The notes under the pieces: generated by a model
What the model was told of the DNA's origin: nothing
What the model saw: only the letters and a program-made list of their open reading frames with translations
Databases searched by the model: none
Source of the DNA: an uncultured euryarchaeote
Lineage (GTDB): Archaea; Thermoplasmatota; Poseidoniia; Poseidoniales; Poseidoniaceae
Direction of reading: 5' to 3'
Length of the DNA stretch: 31,706 nt
NCBI GenBank assembly: GCA_937897005.1
Contig: CALCOQ010000207.1
Span: 1 to 31,706, forward strand
Made by a program: the position numbers and the translations under genes
In this document: one piece after another, positions 8,076 to 17,502 of the stretch
Layout of the letters: each line of letters opens with the position of its first letter
Numbering within the stretch: the stretch's first letter is position 1

Positions 8076-8714
8076 ATGCCCAACGATGAAACCACGGATT
8101 GGAGAGCGGCTTCCGAGGTCTTTCATGAGTGGGCTTTATTGGGTAAGGATGTAGGAATGGAAAAGGGACATGGAGCTGCTGTTGATGAGATGTTGACCTT
8201 TGCTGTTTCACAGGTTGCCACACTGGGGAAGAGGTTCCAAGCATTGGATGTTGGTTGCGGAAATGGGTGGGTGGTCAGAAGATTATCTTCTCACCCACAT
8301 TGTTCCAGAGCAGTAGGAATAGATGCAGCACCGGCGATGATCGATAAAGCCAAAGAACTGGATGCAGATGGAGAGTACCATCTCGTTGATCTGTTGGAAT
8401 GGTCGAGCAAAGCCTGTTTCAATCTGATTCATAGTATGGAAACCATGTATTATCTGGAAGACCCGGGGAGGGGTATCGAACATCTGGCAGGTCTATTGGC
8501 CGATGATGGAATACTGTTGATCGGTGTTGACCACTATGCGGAAAACGAATCAAGCCTTGATTGGCCACAACAGGTGAAGACCAGAATGACGACATTGTCT
8601 ACGCAACAATGGACATCATGCTTCAAGATGGCTGGTCTGGATGTTATCAGAGTTTGGAAAGCAGCCCCAAGAGAGGGGTGGCCGGGAACTCTGGTCATCG
8701 CTGGAAGGAAATGA
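8076..8714 (+). CDS. Class I SAM-dependent methyltransferase
   Basis: 212 residues from ATG 8076. An in-frame GTG at 8025 would sit directly on the start of the M20 gene and is less likely. Motif I is ALDVGCGNGW (about 57-65), followed by the acidic VGIDAAP motif II, a HLVDLLEW stretch and a LLADDGILLIGVDHY beta-strand 5 region, the normal order of a Rossmann-fold methyltransferase of about 25 kDa. The acceptor cannot be told. No clear ribosome-binding site precedes the start, so a leaderless transcript is possible. The stop codon abuts the stop of the convergent AddA-like gene with no base between them. Confidence 0.8.
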   Translation: MPNDETTDWRAASEVFHEWALLGKDVGMEKGHGAAVDEMLTFAVSQVATLGKRFQALDVGCGNGWVVRRLSSHPHCSRAVGIDAAPAMIDKAKELDADGEYHLVDLLEWSSKACFNLIHSMETMYYLEDPGRGIEHLAGLLADDGILLIGVDHYAENESSLDWPQQVKTRMTTLSTQQWTSCFKMAGLDVIRVWKAAPREGWPGTLVIAGRK

Positions 8715-11700
8715 TCACGGTTCAGAGACCTTCCCAAGAACTTCTCCTTTTGGACCACATAATCTGACTCGACCACGATAGTGAGGACAACTTCTGCATG
8801 CATCTGCTGCACTGCCGGAAAGGCGCTCAACTAGATTCTCCGATACTTCTGAAACCTTCATCATTGAAAGGGTCGATAACAACTCAAGCAAATTCTCTCT
8901 GTGTGTGGTGATGGAATCTTCTTCAGAGACCAGTCTGCCATTTGCTGCAACATACAAGGCTGGTGGAAGTATGGTGCGTCGTTGCTCCTCAGGTTTTGCC
9001 AACTCTTGACTTTCCAATGCAAGAGCGTAAAGCGCTAATTGCATCTGATGTTCATTCAACAATTCTTGTTCTGCTGCACTCATTTCCCCAGTTTCTGAAA
9101 CTACTTGTAACGGAACTCCAGATTCAGGATTGCTTACATTGAACTTCCCTCCGCATCCTCTAGTCTTCAGATCAACCACAAGATATGCAGAACTTCCATC
9201 ATCCTTACCTAGAGCGAGAACAAGATCGATCCTCCCCGTCATACTGGCAATAACAGTATCAATATCTGCAATCATCTTCGCTCCAGATGGTGTCCAGGAG
9301 GAAAGAGCAAGATTTCTTGCCGTACACAGTCCTAGATCGAAAGGCATCTCGGTTCTCAAACCCTCAACCTTCCAGCCGCGATACTCGCCCGTGATACAGG
9401 CTTGCCCCAGTTCACCTCCAATCAATAATCCAGCAAGAATTCGCATCCTTTCTTCGGTCTCAGCCTTATCGATACTGGGCATCGAATATTCTTCAATCAC
9501 CTGCTTCAATACCGAATCATCCAACAACCGCTGTGCAGAAGTGATAGTCCAATCACTTGGAAGCGCAGGGGTTTCTTCCAATTCTACGACGGGGTTGGGC
9601 AATCCAACTTCTACCAATCGATGAAACAGGGTTCCTAATGTTGCAGGGTCGGGTAATCCATGACTTGCTGTCTCTACATGAGTCGATCCCAATGGTTCAC
9701 TTGGCCATCCATGATGAGATTCCAACCAATGCCGCCTTAGACATGTCGCGGCAGTATCGACTGAAGAAGGAGCGAGTCTGATTCTTCTTCTTCTTTTCAT
9801 CACCTCTCTGACAGGAGGATTCCCAGAATTGTTTGACAAGCCTTGTTCATGGATTCTTATCTGTTGCAGCAAACTTCTGGCTTCAACACCCTCAATCATG
9901 AAACAGTCTGGATCATGATACAATGTCAATCGTGGCCCATTTGCTACTCCAATCCCAGAATCTGACCTCAAGGATGCTGGATTGAGAATCAACGTCCTAT
10001 TCGGCGAGCCATCTACGGGCATTGTCAGACCTTCATCAACAGGCTTGATCAACCATGGAGAATTCTCCTGCTGGGTAGAGATGGCTGCTGCCCTCAAAGC
10101 GTCCAGCCACATTGTCCCCATATTTCTGCGACTGCCGGGGTTGTGCCGAACCTGTATCACGCCATTCTGGTTCTGAGAAACAGTTCCAGGACTACCAACC
10201 AGAATGAGATGACTCTTGACACGGGTCATCGAAACATACAGCAAACGCCGAGTCTCCGCTTCACTCTGGGCCTCGAGTAATGATTCAGCCAGCATCCACA
10301 AACCATGGGGTGACAGTTTACCGGTTCTCCACGGTTTCACCCTACCAGCGATCAACTCAGGTGTCACAATGAGATGATCTCTAGTGGTATTCGCCACCGA
10401 ACGACGTCCAGCCTGGAACATTCCGGCAAGAACCACTACTTTGGCCTGTAGACCCTTGGCAGCGTGAATCGTCATCAAACGAACACAACCACCCAATGCT
10501 GGAGCTTTAGCAGCAGGCCCATCCTTGCCTAGAGCGCTCAATTTCTCCAAACGCTCGTGAATCCTGATCGCATTCCCACCATTGGATGTAACCATGTCCC
10601 TGAGAATGTCGATGAACATCTCGATCTCGTTTCGTGCTGAAGGTTCTGGCCAAGTCAACAGCAGGTCTGAATGATTCACGGCTTCTTCCACTGCCCTCAA
10701 CAGGTCGCCATTCTGGGAATGCTGATACAACCGTTCAAGTAACTTCCGTTCCATTTGCGTACGCGCACTTCCAATCAATGCCTGGAACGGTTCTGTAGTG
10801 AGGTTGGCAAATGCCTGAGAAACCAGTGTATCTTCCCAACCCAACAAACTGGAACGAGCAAGAGAAATCACCAGATCTCTTCTCGATGGAGCAGATATCG
10901 CCCCAACCAATGTGCGCAGTGCTCGGGCGGCTGGCCTTTGTAGGAGTGGACCCATTTTATCAGCGGTTGATGGAATCCTCCACGCCTCAAGCCTCTTCAT
11001 CAAATCATCAATATGGGTTCGAGTAGGTAACAACACCATGATATCCTCAGGGGCAACCCGCTCCATGGTTGGTAACTGTACCCATGAACTTCCTTCCGCT
11101 TGAGGAGATGTTATTCGAGTTGATATTCCATTGATCAGACAATACAAGCGACGAGCAATCATCTCATTCTCAAGATGAGCCCCCTTAGCCCTTGGAGACG
11201 AAAATGGGTCAAGAACTTCATTCAAATCTGAGCCTGGGTCATCTGCAGCCCTTGGTACAGGCAACAACCATTCCAGATTGCCGCGCTTGTCAACATGATG
11301 TGGACGTAGAGGTTGAGGATATGCATACCATGGCCCTTCCAATCCATGATGCCGCACAGAGAACACATCATCACAGAGGATATTGATGGTCTGCAACAAT
11401 CCCTCATCGGTACGATGGTTCGTCGAGAGGTCAATATGGCCCTGCGATCTTGCTTCTGCGACATCATGATTCGAGATACTTCCGTCATCCTCAAGGTCGT
11501 ATCGCCACCACGAATACTTCTGTTCATATTTCGTGGGTTCAAATCGATCTGCTTGTACAAATGTGGAGTCAACTCCGCCTCCACCTCCAGGGGGGCGCGG
11601 ATCTCTACTCACTTCATTTGAGCGAATATCGTGAATCCTGTGCTCATTCAATCCTTCTTCATCATTGATTCCTCTGATCGTCGATATCGCATTCCGCATA

Positions 11701-13571
11701 ACAGTAACTTGAGCCTGCCTGAACCTGTAGATGCTCTGTTTGACATCTCCAACCAGACAAATGGTTGGATCCCAAGGGCCTGCTGGAGCCGTGGGTTCTC
11801 CTGCTTCGAGGTGTCTCCTCCCCCATAATCTAGCAAGCAAGCGCCATTGCTGGGGATTGGTGTCTTGGAATTCATCAATGATGAATGCTCTGAAGCGTCG
11901 TCTGATGTTCTTGAGCAGGCGCCATCTCATCTCAAGATCCGCCCTTGCTTTCTCATCCCCTCCCGCCATCAATGCCTGTTCGATGTGGTGATCCATCCAC
12001 GGTTCATCAGCTATCTCATCCAAAGCACTGACCATGACACGTGGATACCATGTACGGCAGATATCAGGACATCTGGCCAGTAACAGATCCTCTGCCATTC
12101 TCTGCATATCAGAATGATCGTGCATTCCAGAATGGCGCTTCATCTGCACCCTGATCATATCGACTGCCCTCAGCACGAGGAACAGATCTTCCATCATGTC
12201 AATCTGCAGATTCGGGCCCAATCTCGGTTTTTCTTCAGGAGCGGAAATTGGTATCTCTTCCAAAACAGCAGGATTCATCTTGGAACCCGGCGGGGCTGGG
12301 TTGGGTAATGTAGAATCATCATGTAGTGCTGCTGCTCTTGCAACCGTTCTCAATCGGTTTCCGGTTGGAGTTGATAGGAGCGAACTGATGAATTCCGCCT
12401 GTACAGTAGCATTTGACTTGATCTCATTCCTGATTCCGGCGGCAATGCTGCTCCACTTTCCTATCCCTTCAGGCCAACCACCATTCTGGTTTCCTTTGGG
12501 AGTCAGGCCTTTTGGCAGAACATTGGGCCTGACCGCAGAATATTGCGTGACCGAGCACATGGTGATGAGTACATGGTGACACCACAACAATCGGTGCCAA
12601 GCATCATCTCCAGGTCCAGCATTCAATAGTTCATCCAACGCTCTTGTTCTCGTATCTGCTGATAACCCAGCACCCAATTCTAAAGCCTCATGTTGAGAAC
12701 GGACAACATCAAGCCAAGCAAGCCCATGCTCATGTATCGCATCACTCAATTCGCCTATATCGGGTACCATTGAAAGCAGCATGTCTTCCACGGAACGTGC
12801 TGCATCGTTTCCATTTCTTCGCAGGCGTCTCTGCCAGACTTTCTCTGCTTCCTCTACGAACAAAGATTGTTTGATCAGTCCTTTGATGATGATTCCAGCT
12901 GTCTTTCTTCCTCCCATTGAAGCAGCCAACCTGTCTCTAGCCTGTAACATCCCAAGGACATCTCCGACCAAACCAGCATCGAGGGCATCAAGTTCACTCT
13001 GTAAACACCACAACAGGTTGATTGCAGCATCATTGAGCAATGGGCCTTCTTCTTCAGCCATGTTCTGTGAAACGGGAATCTCCTTGACCATCGACATATG
13101 TGGTGCAACAAGACGTGAAAGAAAACTATCGATGGTGCCTATTGGTGCGCTGTCGAGCAGTGATGTCAATTGCTCCACAAATCCCTGTTTTCGTAAACGA
13201 GGATCAACGGTGGAACTCGATTCACCATCGGGTGCAGAAGCCAGACTTGAGAGGATTGAACGAATCTTCTCCTTGAGTTCAGCAGCAGCTTTGACGGTGA
13301 AGGTAATGGCGACGCATTCAGGAGGTAGTAAGCCATTCCACTCCTCCAATTCCTGTTGTTGGCGACGAGGGACTCTCAATGCACCTTGTCCTGAAACCGG
13401 TTCTCTGGGCCCCTTTGGCAATATCCTGCTGGCTCGTTGGTCCTCACAGAGAATATGCTCGATATATCGAATCGACATGACCGTTGTCTTTCCTGTGCCT
13501 GCACCAGCATCCATGATCAGGTGACGGTCAAGATCAAGGCCGTGACATTGACTGCGATTCAGGGTCGTCAA
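8715..13571 (-). CDS. addA: AddA-like UvrD-family helicase with C-terminal iron-sulfur PD-(D/E)XK nuclease
   Basis: 1618 residues from a TTG at 13571 that overlaps the AddB stop (TTGA) and has GGGGGGA about 6 nt ahead; the frame stays open to 13634, but that would need a 67-bp overlap. Helicase motifs: Walker A AGAGTGKTT (22-30), TFTVKAAAELKEKI, TIDSF, Walker B IIDEFQDT (about 565), VGDVKQSIYRFRQA, LSTNHRT, TIHAAKGLQ and RLLYVSMTR (about 1115). Nuclease residues: FHRLVE His, GRIDLV Asp, VVDLKTRG (about 1467), and a QLALYAL helix. One Cys before the nuclease (TCLRRHW, about 1275) and three after it (CRSCPHYRGRVRLC, about 1595) match the four-Cys iron-sulfur staple. The family unwinds and degrades DNA ends ahead of recombination. 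It is the second gene of the operon with AddB. Such enzymes are mainly bacterial. Confidence 0.88.
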   Translation of the reverse strand: MTTLNRSQCHGLDLDRHLIMDAGAGTGKTTVMSIRYIEHILCEDQRASRILPKGPREPVSGQGALRVPRRQQQELEEWNGLLPPECVAITFTVKAAAELKEKIRSILSSLASAPDGESSSTVDPRLRKQGFVEQLTSLLDSAPIGTIDSFLSRLVAPHMSMVKEIPVSQNMAEEEGPLLNDAAINLLWCLQSELDALDAGLVGDVLGMLQARDRLAASMGGRKTAGIIIKGLIKQSLFVEEAEKVWQRRLRRNGNDAARSVEDMLLSMVPDIGELSDAIHEHGLAWLDVVRSQHEALELGAGLSADTRTRALDELLNAGPGDDAWHRLLWCHHVLITMCSVTQYSAVRPNVLPKGLTPKGNQNGGWPEGIGKWSSIAAGIRNEIKSNATVQAEFISSLLSTPTGNRLRTVARAAALHDDSTLPNPAPPGSKMNPAVLEEIPISAPEEKPRLGPNLQIDMMEDLFLVLRAVDMIRVQMKRHSGMHDHSDMQRMAEDLLLARCPDICRTWYPRVMVSALDEIADEPWMDHHIEQALMAGGDEKARADLEMRWRLLKNIRRRFRAFIIDEFQDTNPQQWRLLARLWGRRHLEAGEPTAPAGPWDPTICLVGDVKQSIYRFRQAQVTVMRNAISTIRGINDEEGLNEHRIHDIRSNEVSRDPRPPGGGGGVDSTFVQADRFEPTKYEQKYSWWRYDLEDDGSISNHDVAEARSQGHIDLSTNHRTDEGLLQTINILCDDVFSVRHHGLEGPWYAYPQPLRPHHVDKRGNLEWLLPVPRAADDPGSDLNEVLDPFSSPRAKGAHLENEMIARRLYCLINGISTRITSPQAEGSSWVQLPTMERVAPEDIMVLLPTRTHIDDLMKRLEAWRIPSTADKMGPLLQRPAARALRTLVGAISAPSRRDLVISLARSSLLGWEDTLVSQAFANLTTEPFQALIGSARTQMERKLLERLYQHSQNGDLLRAVEEAVNHSDLLLTWPEPSARNEIEMFIDILRDMVTSNGGNAIRIHERLEKLSALGKDGPAAKAPALGGCVRLMTIHAAKGLQAKVVVLAGMFQAGRRSVANTTRDHLIVTPELIAGRVKPWRTGKLSPHGLWMLAESLLEAQSEAETRRLLYVSMTRVKSHLILVGSPGTVSQNQNGVIQVRHNPGSRRNMGTMWLDALRAAAISTQQENSPWLIKPVDEGLTMPVDGSPNRTLILNPASLRSDSGIGVANGPRLTLYHDPDCFMIEGVEARSLLQQIRIHEQGLSNNSGNPPVREVMKRRRRIRLAPSSVDTAATCLRRHWLESHHGWPSEPLGSTHVETASHGLPDPATLGTLFHRLVEVGLPNPVVELEETPALPSDWTITSAQRLLDDSVLKQVIEEYSMPSIDKAETEERMRILAGLLIGGELGQACITGEYRGWKVEGLRTEMPFDLGLCTARNLALSSWTPSGAKMIADIDTVIASMTGRIDLVLALGKDDGSSAYLVVDLKTRGCGGKFNVSNPESGVPLQVVSETGEMSAAEQELLNEHQMQLALYALALESQELAKPEEQRRTILPPALYVAANGRLVSEEDSITTHRENLLELLSTLSMMKVSEVSENLVERLSGSAADACRSCPHYRGRVRLCGPKGEVLGKVSEP

Positions 13572-16500
13572 GAGAATCCCCCCTTGAAGGCAATATCCAG
13601 TCCACAGGACATCTTCACTGGACAGTATGAGCACATCTTTGCAGAAGGCGTTGGATTCACCTGTCCCCTGCTGGCTGCTTCAACAACCCTGCCTGAAATC
13701 TCTAATCTGTGGCGCAACCAAGCCCTGAATGGAACACTCTGTGGATCTGAATGTGATTCACCTCGTCGACGGTGCAGAAGACGGCCTAGATCGGTTCCAA
13801 TATCTGCAACATCATCATTGATACCTGTCAGAACAGACTCATCCAACTCCAATAGATGATTGGTCCATTCACCAACCTCGCTCACCCCTACTGCAACCAC
13901 TCTATCACCGGGATGCGATAATTCCCAAGAGCGTGCGTAAAGGGCGAGTTGGACTTCATTCAGAATCGCAGTCTTGTGGCGTTTGCCGATATCTGGCTTC
14001 TCTGGACCTTCGATACTCTTGACTTCACGAATCACCACGTGTCGCAAAGATGGGTCATGGTCACCAATATCCAGATCAAGAGGCATTATCTCTTCCTTAC
14101 CTTCCTTTCTGACCCAACCCTGTTTTTGAGGTAGAATCTCAATTCGGTCTATTCTGCCTGAAGCAGAGAATCTCCAGTTCTCATCTCCAGCTTCTGGAGC
14201 GGGGGGTATCTCAATCGTTGCACGACCGCCATCAATGGAAACCATGTCCCATTCCATACAGACGATTCCGATGCCTGTCAAACCCATCTCCCGCCTCAGC
14301 ATCGCTCCTAACCTCCCTCCGATAATCACCGGCGCATCATCATCATCATCCTCCCATTCAATCAATTCTTCGAGTGATAAGCCTAGCATGCTTCGGCGTC
14401 GATGTGAGGCTACTGCATCGCCACGTGCCAACCATGGAGCAACATTGAGAGCATGTCTCAATGCAATAGACATGACCTCCTCCAATGCCCGTCCAGAAGC
14501 TGCTAGATTCGGGCATTTCTCATGATCATTGATCGCTCCTATCTCAAATCCCATAACCTCAGCCAAAGTCAAGGCCAAAACCTCGTGTACCAAGATTCCA
14601 CGTAGCCTACCATCCATATCCTCCTCAAAGGTCTCAGGTTCAGACGCCCTAAGTTGATGTTTGAGCCAACCCTTACGCGGACAATCCAACCAATCATGCA
14701 ATCTGGATGCGGACCAGCGCATCTCAATCGGATCAAGTTCTGAAAAACCAAAACGCTGATCCAATACTTCAACACCAGAACTTGGAAGACGAATGGGCCT
14801 GATGTCAACACTTGGAGTGCGCTTCTTTTTGGGATGCGGACGGCCGATGATTGGCCATATCTCATTGAATCTTGGGGGAGGGACATCATCTGGTAGGGTC
14901 CATGTTTTCAACAGATCAAGATCATGACTTGATACAAGTGACGCTATTTCATCTTGATTCAGATAATCGCCTGAAGGACGCGATGGTTTTCTGCTGTTTC
15001 TCTCTTCGATGACCTGGGATTCCCAACGTGTCAAGGCGGCACCTGGAGTCACCTGTTCTGCCTGACCTCCCATGATTGCAGACAGTCCTGCTGCCTGTCG
15101 TTCATCTCTGAATCTTGGGCCTTTGAGTCGCATCGAGAATCCACCATCATCCAAGAGTTCAATCGATAACAGTTCAGGTGCGATTCCGCATCCAATTTCC
15201 TCAACTTGCAACGCTTTCCATCCAGCCAATACTCCATCATCATGCAAGAGATATGAAGGCGGTTCCAGCCATGATGTTCTGATTTCTTGACCTGCTTCAT
15301 CCAGAACTTCGGCCCAATGCGTCCCTGAAGGATTTGATTCAGTGATGCTGGTATCCATCACAACTACTTCCTTGGCCGCATGTAATACATGTCTGATCAA
15401 ATGACGAGCTGAGCGCATTGGTGAATCTGGACGTTCTACACCTAATGCCAATCGATCACTCAGTTCCATCCAAGGAACTGAAGGAGACGAGACTGGCCAA
15501 GCAGTTGATGAAGTCCCTGTCAGAATTACTAGATCTGCATCGCATCCAAGAGCCTGGGATGGCGTCAATACCCTGAGCAATGCATCTTCAACTCGTAATG
15601 AAGTTTGGTCGATTCCATCTATCAGACAATCCAATGCTTCCAATGCCTTCCTTCCGACGAGGGGTTCTGCAGAATCAAGCGATCTCTCCAATCTTTGAAC
15701 TGCTTCGATGAGATTTCTCAATGCCCCTATTGAAGATGGTGAGACATTGGTCAATTCAACCCAATCAACCATTTCCACGAAACCATCGAACCATTCGTAC
15801 ATATCTCCAATCTTTTCTGGTAATGGCAATGCTGACGAACTTGAACAACCAATTGATGGAACCTTTGCCAATACATCTTGCTGTATTTCATCCAACCATG
15901 GACTCAATCTGTGTGCTGTACACAATATCCACCATTGGGTTTCCTCTCTGGCTCTCCTTCTCTCCCCTACAGATATCCAAGGATGCTCAAAGCGAGGTTC
16001 AGCAAGTGCTCTACACCATTGACCCAAAGCGTAAGGGCCACCGCGAATATGGATTCCATGAGCAACTTCCACCATCAATTCCGGATGTGGTCTGGGCCGC
16101 CAATCTGAATTCTCAGGATGTGGAGGGACATCGAACCATTGTTCCGACAATGGAAAACTGCTGTTGACATGAGATAACAATCTCTCCGGCGACCATGATT
16201 CATCCCCAAGTCCGATACCAAGCATCGTTCGAAGTGAATGGATTGCAGATAGTTCTGAAATGGGTGATGGCTTTGATTGGACCGACCATCCTGCTTCAGA
16301 CAGAACTTCATGCCAAAGTGAAGGATTCCGATTCACATCCCCATCGACTATCAGTATTTTCTCAAATAGTCGTTCCTTAGAAGCATCTTCTCGTGCATCG
16401 AGTAAAGATAGGACTGTTGACACCTCGTCACTACCCTCTTCGAGTAGAATTCGATGTATCGTTGTAGTGCGCATATCTTCGCTCTGGGGTTCGTGGTCTG

Positions 16501-17299
16501 GAACCCAAGAGGGCAGTTCGGAGCCCTTCTTGCAAGGGTGGATATCCTCGATCAATGCCCCATGATGGCCTAAACGATACGAACCCGGTCCAATCAATTG
16601 ATGGATGGGAACGTGTAATGATACTGCTTTTAGAAATTCAATATCAAGTTCAGTCATGGTGGGGTCATGATCAAGCATGATGATTCCATCGATATTGTTG
16701 AATGTGAATGGAGTGCCACCCATCTCATTCAAGAGTTCAATCAAATGACGCTTCACCAATCTAGGATGAGGGCGGTCATGCCGTGTTTCTATCTCCCGCA
16801 ACACATTATTGAATTCAATAGCCCCTGGATCCTCACCCCATTCACCAAGCACCCCCGCTTGTTGCAATGATGAATGTAAAGATGCCAATCTACGCGTCCT
16901 TGCCAACGGCCATTCTCGCGTGATATCAGCATGGAGAAGTGGAAAGCCCATCGCCTTGGCATGTGCAGAGACAAATTCTTGCTCAAGCAGCAGAAGCACA
17001 CCATCGTCACTGAACGGTCTAGATATTCGGAAATCTGCCACCAACAGATCAACAAGATTGTTGATGGTCTGATGACTCTCGGGGTTGAGGGTGAATCCAG
17101 AATGATCTTGACCGCTTGAAAGATCGAGTATGGCTTGCTTCCGTGAAGCAGAAGAAGGATGTAACATGATCAGTCGTCCGCCTGTACCACTAACCTCCCG
17201 GAGATGGCTGCTCAACCACTCGGGGAGACAAGTTCCCAAGGAAGAATGCTCGATAGACAAGCGATACACCCTTTCTATTGGAGGCTCTTCCATACTCAT
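13568..17299 (-). CDS. addB: AddB-like subunit: inactive helicase fold plus iron-sulfur PD-(D/E)XK nuclease
   Basis: 1243 residues; CCGGTGA precedes the ATG at 17299. Where AddB or UvrD would have a P-loop, near residue 46, the sequence reads LHPSSASRKQA, so Walker A is lost, although helicase-like blocks remain, such as ALGCDADLVILTGTSSTAWP and a RHLIRHVLHAAKEVVVMDTS stretch resembling motifs V and VI. The C-terminal third is a nuclease: HEVLALTL His, GRIDRIEI Asp, VIREVKS (about 1090) and the QLALYARSW helix. Cys in DCPRKGW (about 873) and three in CSYCPVKMSC (about 1225) form the iron-sulfur staple known from AddB. Role: partner of the AddA-like protein in processing double-strand ends, as in RecBCD/AddAB. 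It is the first gene of the operon. It could also be called a generic PD-(D/E)XK family protein; the pairing makes AddB the best name. Confidence 0.8.
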   Translation of the reverse strand: MSMEEPPIERVYRLSIEHSSLGTCLPEWLSSHLREVSGTGGRLIMLHPSSASRKQAILDLSSGQDHSGFTLNPESHQTINNLVDLLVADFRISRPFSDDGVLLLLEQEFVSAHAKAMGFPLLHADITREWPLARTRRLASLHSSLQQAGVLGEWGEDPGAIEFNNVLREIETRHDRPHPRLVKRHLIELLNEMGGTPFTFNNIDGIIMLDHDPTMTELDIEFLKAVSLHVPIHQLIGPGSYRLGHHGALIEDIHPCKKGSELPSWVPDHEPQSEDMRTTTIHRILLEEGSDEVSTVLSLLDAREDASKERLFEKILIVDGDVNRNPSLWHEVLSEAGWSVQSKPSPISELSAIHSLRTMLGIGLGDESWSPERLLSHVNSSFPLSEQWFDVPPHPENSDWRPRPHPELMVEVAHGIHIRGGPYALGQWCRALAEPRFEHPWISVGERRRAREETQWWILCTAHRLSPWLDEIQQDVLAKVPSIGCSSSSALPLPEKIGDMYEWFDGFVEMVDWVELTNVSPSSIGALRNLIEAVQRLERSLDSAEPLVGRKALEALDCLIDGIDQTSLRVEDALLRVLTPSQALGCDADLVILTGTSSTAWPVSSPSVPWMELSDRLALGVERPDSPMRSARHLIRHVLHAAKEVVVMDTSITESNPSGTHWAEVLDEAGQEIRTSWLEPPSYLLHDDGVLAGWKALQVEEIGCGIAPELLSIELLDDGGFSMRLKGPRFRDERQAAGLSAIMGGQAEQVTPGAALTRWESQVIEERNSRKPSRPSGDYLNQDEIASLVSSHDLDLLKTWTLPDDVPPPRFNEIWPIIGRPHPKKKRTPSVDIRPIRLPSSGVEVLDQRFGFSELDPIEMRWSASRLHDWLDCPRKGWLKHQLRASEPETFEEDMDGRLRGILVHEVLALTLAEVMGFEIGAINDHEKCPNLAASGRALEEVMSIALRHALNVAPWLARGDAVASHRRRSMLGLSLEELIEWEDDDDDAPVIIGGRLGAMLRREMGLTGIGIVCMEWDMVSIDGGRATIEIPPAPEAGDENWRFSASGRIDRIEILPQKQGWVRKEGKEEIMPLDLDIGDHDPSLRHVVIREVKSIEGPEKPDIGKRHKTAILNEVQLALYARSWELSHPGDRVVAVGVSEVGEWTNHLLELDESVLTGINDDVADIGTDLGRLLHRRRGESHSDPQSVPFRAWLRHRLEISGRVVEAASRGQVNPTPSAKMCSYCPVKMSCGLDIAFKGGFS

Positions 17300-17370
17300 C
17301 GGCTCACCGGAGTCTCAGACCTGACGGCAGGGGTTCTTGAACTATTCTCCAATGGTGCACTTTAATTGGT

Positions 17371-17391
17371 AAAAAAAAATATTTTTTTTTT
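17371..17391. promoter_or_regulatory. A9-TA-T10 near-palindromic A/T tract
   Basis: Nine A, then TA, then ten T, flanked by GT on the left and AC on the right, making a palindrome that is off by one base. It lies 72-92 bp upstream of AddB, with CCAATTAAAG on the minus strand just downstream of it (17358-17368) as a possible TATA-like element. Such a tract melts easily and could serve as a bidirectional promoter element or set nucleosome-like protein positioning. The function is inferred. Confidence 0.4.
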
Positions 17392-17422
17392 ACATTGCTC
17401 CCTGATTATCCAAGCGAATGGC

Positions 17423-17443
17423 GTGTAATATTCCCCGTTACAC
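17423..17443. promoter_or_regulatory. Inverted repeat GTGTAA-N9-TTACAC
   Basis: Perfect 6-bp arms at 17423-17428 and 17438-17443 with a 9-bp spacer. The size and spacing are typical of a dimeric regulator operator. It partly overlaps the larger AATATTCCC repeat, so only one of the two structures could form as a hairpin at a time. Confidence 0.35.
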
Positions 17444-17464
17444 ATTACGCGTATTGGGAATATT
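17427..17464. promoter_or_regulatory. Inverted repeat AATATTCCC-N20-GGGAATATT
   Basis: Perfect 9-bp arms at 17427-17435 and 17456-17464 separated by 20 bp. The arms contain the self-complementary AATATT. It lies in the gap between the AddBA operon and the TFB-like gene, so a protein bound here could control either or both. Confidence 0.35.
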
Positions 17465-17487
17465 GGGATTCTGATTTTGTCTGGGTG

Positions 17488-17502
17488 ACCTCCTGTGGAG
17501 GT
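17488..17502. promoter_or_regulatory. Hairpin ACCTCC-TGT-GGAGGT
   Basis: Perfect 6-bp arms with a 3-base loop. GGAGGT is also a strong archaeal ribosome-binding sequence, but no credible start codon follows it at the right distance, so an operator or leader hairpin is more likely than a translation start. No T-run follows that would make it a terminator. Confidence 0.35.

Noticed and set aside
11530..11560. T-loop-like GGTTCAAATCG suggesting a tRNA
   Set aside because: It lies in the middle of the AddA coding sequence with no acceptor stem or anticodon arm around it.
12781..13524. Plus-strand 247-residue frame inside AddA
   Set aside because: It is antisense to the Walker A and neighbouring helicase motifs; composition is rich in Ser/Arg/Pro as expected for a shadow frame.
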